Source: Austropuccinia psidii (Eukaryota > Basidiomycota > Pucciniomycetes > Pucciniales > Sphaerophragmiaceae). From it: 64,000 nt of DNA. A model generated the notes under the pieces. That model had not been told where the DNA came from, searched no databases, and saw only the letters and a program-made list of their open reading frames with translations. The stretch spans positions 1,398,001-1,462,000 of the forward strand of contig JALGQZ010000017.1 of the NCBI GenBank assembly GCA_023105745.1. Direction: 5' to 3'. Both the position numbers and the translations under genes were made by a program. This document shows positions 57,765 through 64,000 of the stretch, in pieces. The stretch's first letter is position 1; each line of letters opens with the position of its first letter.

Positions 57765-59040
57765 ATGACTACCAAAAGAAGCTCCCAATACTCCATCCAA
57801 TCAGATGGAGCTGGACTCAGAGGTAGAATTGATTCCTCAAAAGTGAAAAGGAAGGTCAATATCCCCAGTGGAACAGAATCCACACTAGGAAGTGCCTTAT
57901 CCCAAAGTCAAGTCCCAGAAATGCCCATGATATCTGAACCAGAGTTAGAGCTAAGAATGAGTGACTCAGAAAGGTAAAAATCACATTCAGAGTTCTCAAA
58001 TAGACATTTACATGAGCCAGTACAAACAGTACTACACAGTGTATAAAGACAAGGACTGGGAAATGCTGCCCCAAATACACCAAGGAGTGATGAACTCCTG
58101 GCACATGCTGAAAAACTTCCTCAAAGAGGAGGAAATAGTGAGATACTCCAATGGATGGAATCCACTATCATCCAAACCTCAAATCAAAAAGATCAAGGAG
58201 TACCATGCCAAAAAGTAGGAGGCAACCAAGGAAGAAGCCCCAGTAGCTTCTACCAGCAAGCCCCAAGCCAACCCACTTCACCAAGAAGGGAAGAAGAACA
58301 AGAAAAATAATTGGAGAAAACCATTTTCCCCAAGTTACAGGATGCCATGGACAATGTATTCAACATGGCCAGAACCTTGATGGAATTCAAGGACAAGGAA
58401 GAACAAAAAATGAGACAACCTCATTTCCCAAAGAAATAACCTTGTCCAAAGATGTTGTAAATACTTTAACTGAAATTAAAAATAGTATATTACCTCTAAA
58501 ATAAATTAAAAATAGTTTATTATCATTACAAGAAATAAACAGTAACTTATCTTCTTTAACAAAAATTGTTGTACAAAATAAAAAAGAAATTGACAACATT
58601 AAGTTTATTGTTGAAAATAATAAACCAAAGATTTTAATTGATAACACTCAAAAATTAATACAAGGACAACAAGAATTGTATAAATACATAAAAGATATCA
58701 AAGATAAAACTTTGACAATCAATTATGACATGAGTATTGACAATCTTACAGAAAAATTAAACAGACTAAGTATTTCTGTAGAAAATTGAAGAAAAGACTT
58801 CATCACACCAAAAATTACTTTTGGACCATGTGGAAAAGAGTGATGAAGCAAGAATTCATCTAAAAGATGACATTCAAAGTGAAATAAGGCTTATTACTGA
58901 AAAAATTCATAAAATTAATGAGGCTAACTCAAATATGCCAAGGTAATCAACCCCATTTTCTCACATAAGAAGCCCTGTTAAGCCAAAAGAAGAATCAAAA
59001 AATCCATTCATAATAGACTTAAGTCACCAAAAAAATAACC
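57765..59040 (+). pseudogene. E6 gag, amino-terminal half
   Basis: ATG 57765 starts a frame with the SQYSIQSDGAGLRGRIDSSK segment of E4, stopped by TAA 57975. Homology continues through the overlapping-ORF zone and a Lys/Asn/Ile-rich coiled-coil-like part (58440-58920). A 19-base deletion relative to E4 near 58345 shifts the frame. Confidence 0.78.
57961..58218 (+). pseudogene. E6 copy of the gag-overlapping +1-frame ORF
   Basis: Eighty-five codons are open in the frame +1 to gag, with the YMSQYKQYYTVYKDKDW, MNSWHML and IKKIKEYHAKK segments of E4. TAG 58216 stops it; homology goes on with the PVASTSKPQ motif to about 58345, where the deletion occurs. Confidence 0.5.
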
Positions 59041-59048
59041 AAGTCTTA

Positions 59049-59725
59049 ATGAAGGAAGAACCTCAATTAAAAGAATGGCCAACATTCACAGGCGTAGGTG
59101 AATATGACCACATGTCATTTAACAAGACAATTGACATGCTACAACAAGATTATGCCATACCAGATGAATTAATTACTGAAAGATTACATTCATTGTTTGA
59201 AAAATCTGCAAAGAGATGGTATTATGGCATAAGACAAACAAATGGCAAAAGTACCTGGTCTTGGTGGAAACAAGAAATAATCACCAAACGGGCTAATGAT
59301 GCCTGGAGGTACAAGATAGAGAATGGATTTTAAAATTCTTTCTTTGACCCAGACAAAGACAAACCTCTAACTTTGTTCTTAAAGAAAGTTGAAAGACTCA
59401 ATGCATTGTACCCAGAAATGTCACAAAAGATGGTGCACATGAAAATACTTAAGAAATGTGGAGGAGAGCTAGAACATTACCTAAGAAGCAGGTGTATAGA
59501 ACCATGCTCCGCAGAAGAGGACATAGTGACAAGAACAAAAATTGGCAGAACTTGGAAGAAATTGGACATTAAAAGTCCAAAAAAGCCATTTATCAAAAAG
59601 ATAAATCAAAAGAAACTTTCAAGTCCAATACATCCAACAATTATGAGCAAAGAAAATGCCATAAATGTGGAGGTATTGGACACTTAGCCAATAACTTCCT
59701 CAAAAAGGCAAATCTTAATGAAATT
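59049..59725 (+). pseudogene. E6 capsid and nucleocapsid
   Basis: Frames 59049-59333 and 59373-59687 hold the EWPTFTG, WWKQEIITK, VERLNALYPEMSQKM and KKCGGELEH motifs. The zinc knuckle (about 59657-59698) is reached by a one-base shift, and its last Cys is Phe (C-X2-C-X4-H-X4-F). Confidence 0.82.
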
Positions 59726-60468
59726 GTGGAAACAGAAAGCCACAATGACAAAGAGGAGGAATCTGACTCTGAAAAAGAAACAGAAGAGTCAGAAAGTTCT
59801 GAAAGTGATGGAATCAACATAATTAATGCACAAATTAATAATATTGATATAATTTATGAAGTACTAGATGTTAACTCAAGCTTACCACAAGTTGGAACAT
59901 CTTACACAAACCTGACAAATATACAAGATGCCAAAACGTATACAACCAAACCTGCAAAAGCAATGGGATATACAGCTGGAAATCAAGTATAAGTATTATT
60001 ATGGTTGATAACCAAGAAGGAAAAGTAAACTTGGATACAGGAGCATATTGTACCTGTGTTGGTAAAAGTTATTTCAAAACCATTGTTCCAGATTGGCAAG
60101 AAAAACTTATGCCAATACAAGGTGTCAAATTTAGTAGTGCAAGTGAGAGCATGAAGCCCCTTGGTATAATTGATTTAACACTAATTCTTCCTCTCCCCTC
60201 ACAATGTGTCAGAATTAAAGTAGAGTTTTTAGTAATGGACAACTGTAATAGTAATCATTTCATACTTGGAAATGACTACTTGTCAATTTATGGTATAGAT
60301 ATCTCTAACCAAAAAGATAAATATCTTACCATAGGAAACAACAAAAGCCAAACGTTTGGCTTCTTAAATAACAAAAAACAAATCACAGTTATTAAGAATG
60401 AGGAGAAAAGTCCAGAAAAGGAACTTTTTATATCTAAACAACTCAAAGAGGCAGAATTCAATCAATAA
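59726..60468 (+). pseudogene. E6 protease region
   Basis: Frame 59726-59992 is an acidic Glu/Ser linker plus the TNIQDAK motif. After a frameshift at about 59980-60000, frame 60001-60468 has the active site VNLDTGAYCTC (D-T-G, Asp codon 60034) and FILGNDYLSIYGIDI. Apart from the shift the protease domain itself is intact. Confidence 0.85.
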
Positions 60469-60491
60469 TTCACAGAAAAAATGAAAGAAAA

Positions 60492-61519
60492 TTGATTGAC
60501 CTCTTATTTAAGTACAAAAATGCCTTTGCAACTGACAAAGAGCCACTAGGTGCCATAATTGGGCATGAGGTGGATGAAATTCTTAATGTGGAAAATCCTT
60601 ACCCACCTTTACTAAGGAGACCTGCTTACCCAGCTAGTCCAAGGGCTAGAGACGCCTTGGAGGTACACATTAAAGAATTAATGGACCTTGGAGTATTAAG
60701 AAAAGTAGGACATAATGAACAGGTAGAGGTCACTACACCTGTCATTATAACTTGGGATAATGGAAAATCAAGAATGGTAGGAGACTTCAGAGCCCTGAGC
60801 ACCTATACCATTCCAGACAGATATCCAATACCCAGAATCCATGAGACATTGACACAATTGTCACAAGCTAAGTTCATTACAGCCATGGATTCCTTAAAGG
60901 GTTTCATCAAAATGTCTTAACAGACAATGCCAAGAAACTACTGAGGATAATATTCCACTGTGGGATTTTTGAATACTTAAGAATGCCATTTGGTATAAAG
61001 AATGCACCTTCCCATTATCAAAGGATGATGAATACCATATTTCCTGAAGAATTATCAGAAGGATGGTTAATTATCTATATGGATGATATCATAGTCTGCT
61101 CAGAAACTTGGGAAAATCACCTTACAAGACTAGAAAGGGTACTACAAAGAATAGTGCAAGTTAATATGAAAATTTGCTTCAAAAAGTGTCATTTTGCATA
61201 TAGTGAACTAAAAGCACTAGGACATGTTGTATCTGGACTTAGTCTAGGCATAGACAAGAATAAATTAGCAGCAGTACTACTTAAGCCATTGCCTCAACCC
61301 AAAAAAGAAATGCAACCATTTCTAGGATTTGCTGGTTACTATAGACAGCATATAAAGGACTTTGCAAAAATTGCCAAATCCTTGTATAAACTATGTGATC
61401 AACAAACAGTCTATGAAATGACAGAAGAAAGAGTCAAGGCATATGAAGAAGTGAAAAATTCCTTAACAAATGCCCCATTTCTTCTAATTCCAGATTGGAA
61501 ACTACCCTTTAAACTTTAA
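60492..61519 (+). pseudogene. E6 RT
   Basis: Frame 60492-60920 covers LGAIIGHEV, RRPAYPASPRAR, TTPVIITW and VGDFRALSTYTIPDRYPIP. One base is lost near 60905 (GFHQ-type motif), and frame 60983-61519 continues with [21 protein letters not shown] and an intact YMDD box (61076-61087), then [15 protein letters not shown] and [15 protein letters not shown]. The stop at 61517 replaces a Tyr codon. Confidence 0.88.
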
Positions 61520-61890
61520 ATCTATGCTTGTGGAGAAGGACTAGGTGCTTCACTACACCAGACACAAATTATCAATGACAAACCAGTGGAAGGACCAATT
61601 TGCTTTATTTCAAATCAGATAAGGCCAACAGAAGCAAGATATGGAGCAAGCCAAATGGAATGCCTCTGGTTGGTGGGGGCTTTAGAAAAATTAAATTATT
61701 ATTTTTATGGAACAGTATTTGATGTGATTACAGACTGTAATGCTGTAAAATCTCTATTAAATATGCAAACTCCAAATAGACACATGCTGAGATGGTAAAT
61801 TGCTATCCAAGAATATAGAGGAAATATGACTATTGTTCATAAATCTGGTAATATTCATAAAATTGCAGATGGTCTTAGCAGATGGGCTCT
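61520..61890 (+). pseudogene. E6 RNase H
   Basis: The domain follows RT with an [12 protein letters not shown] motif, the frame 61586-61798 ([37 protein letters not shown]), a TAA at 61796 in place of a Gln codon, and the [18 protein letters not shown] end in the next frame. Confidence 0.85.
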
Positions 61891-63055
61891 AGCAAATACC
61901 CCTGACAATCCAGCATGGGTACCACAGGAAGAGTACCATATAAAAGGAATATGTGTTACACAAATTGGAACAGAATTCTTTAACCAAGTTAAAGAAAGCT
62001 ATGAGGTAGACACGAGTTTCCATATCTCAAGCCAACTTCTAATGAAAGACTGCAAAGATCCATCACTTTCATCAAAATTAGATGAAACATGGAAAAAGGC
62101 ATATGATGAAGGAAGATTCCACCTCGTTGATGGAATCCTTTATCATAGAACAAAAAACACATGTGTTATGTCCTTAACAGATAGAACCCTGATAAACACT
62201 ATTTTACATGAGTGTCATGATAGTGTTGCAGCTGGACATCTTTCAGAAGACAGAACACTAGAAAGGGTGAAAACCTGCTCTTGGTGGCAAAATTGGAAGA
62301 AAGATGTTGCAGAATACTGCCAAACCTGTGACAGATGTCAAAAAGCCAACAGAGCCACAGGAAAGAAATTTGGAATGATGATCCAAATTCAAGAACCAAA
62401 ATCCCCATGGGAAATAGTTCATATGGATTCGGTAACAGCATTACCTCAAGGAGGAGACAGAAGCTATAATGCATGCCTAGTATTAGTTGACAGGTATAGC
62501 AAAACTCCCATGTTCCTACCATTTCACAAAGATGACACAGCTATGGACACAGCCATAATGATATGGAATAAAGTCATTAGCCATACAGGCTTATTCCAGA
62601 ATATGATAAGTGACAGAGACCCAAAATTCACTTCAGCATTATGGACAAATCTCCATAACTTTTTTGGGACAAAGCTATCATTCTCAACAGCTTACCATTG
62701 TCAAACTGATGGTTTAGCAGAAAGAATGATACAATCCTTGGAGGACATGATCAAAATATTCTGTGCTTATGGACTAGAATTCAAAGATTCTAATGGTTTT
62801 ACCCATGATTGGTGTACACTAATACCAGCCCTTGAACTGTCATACAAGACATCAATCCATTCTTCTACAGGCAAAACACCAGAAATGCTAGAAAAAGGTT
62901 GGAATCTAAGATTTCCTCATGGTACCCTAAAAAAGGACTTAGTGGATATACATCCAATAGCAAGCAGTTTTAAGATAATGCTTGACAAAGCAAGACACCA
63001 TGCAAACAGATTTATGCAGGATTCTTTCAAATATGCAAAAAGAAAGATGGGTTAA
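61826..63055 (+). CDS. E6 integrase (409-codon open frame)
   Basis: This is the longest ORF in the window. It begins with the RNase H tail, then the zinc domain: HECHD near residue 128, a second His in AGHLSED, and CQTCDRC at 165, so H, H, C, C are all present. The catalytic core has Asp 201 (HMDS), Asp 263 (SDRD) and Glu 299 (LAERM), giving D-35-E spacing. A conserved [16 protein letters not shown] segment follows. The ATG is internal to Gag-Pol, so it is not a separate gene. It is stopped at 63053 by a one-base indel near the AKRKMG segment, and the carboxyl part continues in another frame. Integrase cuts target DNA and joins the element ends. No chromodomain. Confidence 0.88.
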   Translation: MTIVHKSGNIHKIADGLSRWALANTPDNPAWVPQEEYHIKGICVTQIGTEFFNQVKESYEVDTSFHISSQLLMKDCKDPSLSSKLDETWKKAYDEGRFHLVDGILYHRTKNTCVMSLTDRTLINTILHECHDSVAAGHLSEDRTLERVKTCSWWQNWKKDVAEYCQTCDRCQKANRATGKKFGMMIQIQEPKSPWEIVHMDSVTALPQGGDRSYNACLVLVDRYSKTPMFLPFHKDDTAMDTAIMIWNKVISHTGLFQNMISDRDPKFTSALWTNLHNFFGTKLSFSTAYHCQTDGLAERMIQSLEDMIKIFCAYGLEFKDSNGFTHDWCTLIPALELSYKTSIHSSTGKTPEMLEKGWNLRFPHGTLKKDLVDIHPIASSFKIMLDKARHHANRFMQDSFKYAKRKMG

Positions 63056-63521
63056 AAGTCATAAACCACCTGACTTCAAAATGGGAGACTTGGTCCTAGT
63101 ATCAACCCTTAGCTTCATTAACATAAAAGGTCCAAAGAAATTGAAAGATTACTTTGCAGTACCATTTATTATAAAAGCACTCCATGGACCCAATGCTTTG
63201 CAATTGGAACTCACAGGTGGATTAATGAACAAACACCCAGCTTTCCCTGTAAGTCTGATAAAACCTTACAGCTCAAGTGACAAGAAATTATTTCCATTAA
63301 GAAATAAACCCCCACTTGACATTTCCCCCTTGGAAGAAGGAGAAGAAAAGAAAATTGTAAAAGTCCTTAAAGAAAGAAGGACAAGAAACAAAGAAGAAAG
63401 AAAATACCTTGTCAGGTATAAAAACTCAACTCAAGAAGATTAATGGCTATATGAGAAAGATATAACAAATGCTGATAAACTACTAAGAAGGCTCAGACAT
63501 GAAAGAAAACCTAAAGAATAG
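63056..63521 (+). pseudogene. E6 integrase, carboxyl part
   Basis: The frame entered from 62982 carries FKMGDLVLVSTLSF, NIKGPKKLKD, LELTGGLMNKHPAFPVSLIKPY and an EEGEEKK-basic region to TAA 63441, a mutated Glu codon. Coding similarity ends at the RRLRHERKPKE-type terminus and TAG 63519. The domain resembles the SH3-like carboxyl end of Ty3/Gypsy integrases. Confidence 0.83.
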
Positions 63522-63627
63522 AAAAGGTAAGCATTACTGAGCTTCAAGACTAACAAAGTCTATTGAAGAGGTAGGACAGTGGATGATATCCTAATTACAC
63601 ATATCAGATTGTGGTACAATATTTTTT

Positions 63628-63639
63628 GGTGGTAGGGAA
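63628..63639 (+). promoter_or_regulatory. E6 polypurine tract
   Basis: GGTGGTAGGGAA precedes the 3' LTR start TGTGAACC. Confidence 0.75.
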
Positions 63640-64000
63640 TGTGAACCTTTGAGATATGACCGCATACCCAAAAAGGTCACAAGAAATATTTAAAATAATT
63701 ATACCTTAAAAATAATTACCTTAAAACTACAAAAATGCCATAAATAGGCATAAAGCTTGGTTTAACTCAAACTCCAATGAGCAAACATGTAAGATATATT
63801 GCACCATTAGATTCCCCATGGTAAAATACACATATACCATTTTTATGGCATATCTGTAAAGTCAATATTTAATGAGTTATAAGTAATAATACGTTATAAA
63901 AAACATAAATCCTTAATTATTTCAAACACCAATGAAGCAAAATGTGAAAGGAATGGTACCATTGGATTTTCCATAAAGCTCCACACATAAAAAAATTAAG
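63640..64000 (+). repeat. LTR-B, 3' LTR of E6 (first 361 bp)
   Basis: TGTGAACCTTTGAG and the following bases match 55102-55462; the repeat continues beyond the window. Confidence 0.9.

Larger units (their letters stand above)
55102..64000 (+). mobile_element. E6: near-complete plus-strand Ty3/Gypsy element
   Basis: E6 has LTR-B at 55102-57026 and again from 63640 to the window edge, with leader exon, gag, protease, RT, RNase H and integrase between. It is inserted in the E5 5' LTR; the left flank is TCTAC. It is the least damaged element here and a close relative of E4, but its gag-pol passes through several frames with stops. Confidence 0.92.

Noticed and set aside
1..64000. tRNA, rRNA or host protein-coding genes
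   Set aside because: I found no cloverleaf, rRNA core motif or non-transposon coding frame by eye. A tRNA and rRNA profile search would be decisive.

Overview
The window is eukaryotic, very AT-rich and built almost entirely of long terminal repeat (LTR) retrotransposons of the Ty3/Gypsy order, mostly decayed and inserted into one another. I see no convincing host housekeeping gene, rRNA or tRNA gene. The gag-pol families, the short phase-consistent introns and an OTU-type protease remnant fit a rust fungus (Pucciniales). From familiarity with its repeat families I think the large-genome myrtle rust Austropuccinia psidii is the best guess, but that is recognition from memory, not a search result.

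Names used below. Elements: E1 (minus strand, 1-2766, runs off the left edge), E2 (plus strand, 2767-40272 in pieces), E3 (minus strand, 7974-33091, inserted in E2), E4 (plus strand, 14388-25998, inserted in E3), E5 (minus-strand chromovirus, 44159-55101, right LTR cut by E6) and E6 (plus strand, 55102 to beyond 64000). LTR families by first bases: LTR-A (TGTGAGCC), LTR-B (TGTGAACC), LTR-C (TGTCACAG), LTR-D (TGTCAGCC, only solo copies) and LTR-E (long LTR of E1).

Layout. E1 sits in the 5' leader of E2. E2 gag and protease follow, then reverse transcriptase (RT) is broken by a solo LTR-C (6233-7623) and by the whole of E3. E3 in turn carries E4, a solo LTR-D and a solo LTR-A in its gag. E4 has a solo LTR-A in its 5' LTR and a truncated LTR-C fused by deletion to its integrase end. 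E2 resumes at 33092 and is cut twice more by solo LTR-D copies before its 3' LTR (38401). Most joints carry 5-bp target-site duplications (TSDs), so insertion order can be read directly, four levels deep. From 40273 to 44158 lies a composite zone: a degenerate OTU-protease/MULE-type remnant, a partial LTR-E and an LTR-A fragment. E5 is a chromovirus whose 3' region carries an antisense ORF with a Zn2Cys6-like cysteine pattern. E6 is the least damaged element, with a 409-codon integrase ORF, though frameshifted elsewhere.

An autonomous element would supply capsid/nucleocapsid, aspartic protease, RT, RNase H and integrase from one gag-pol mRNA started in the 5' LTR. Every copy here has stops, frameshifts or lost catalytic residues, so none is expected to be autonomous. 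The most unusual signals are: (1) a second reading frame, always +1 to gag, kept open and conserved across two families in four gag copies; (2) the antisense cysteine-cluster ORF of E5; (3) a spliced leader exon placed before gag in three families.
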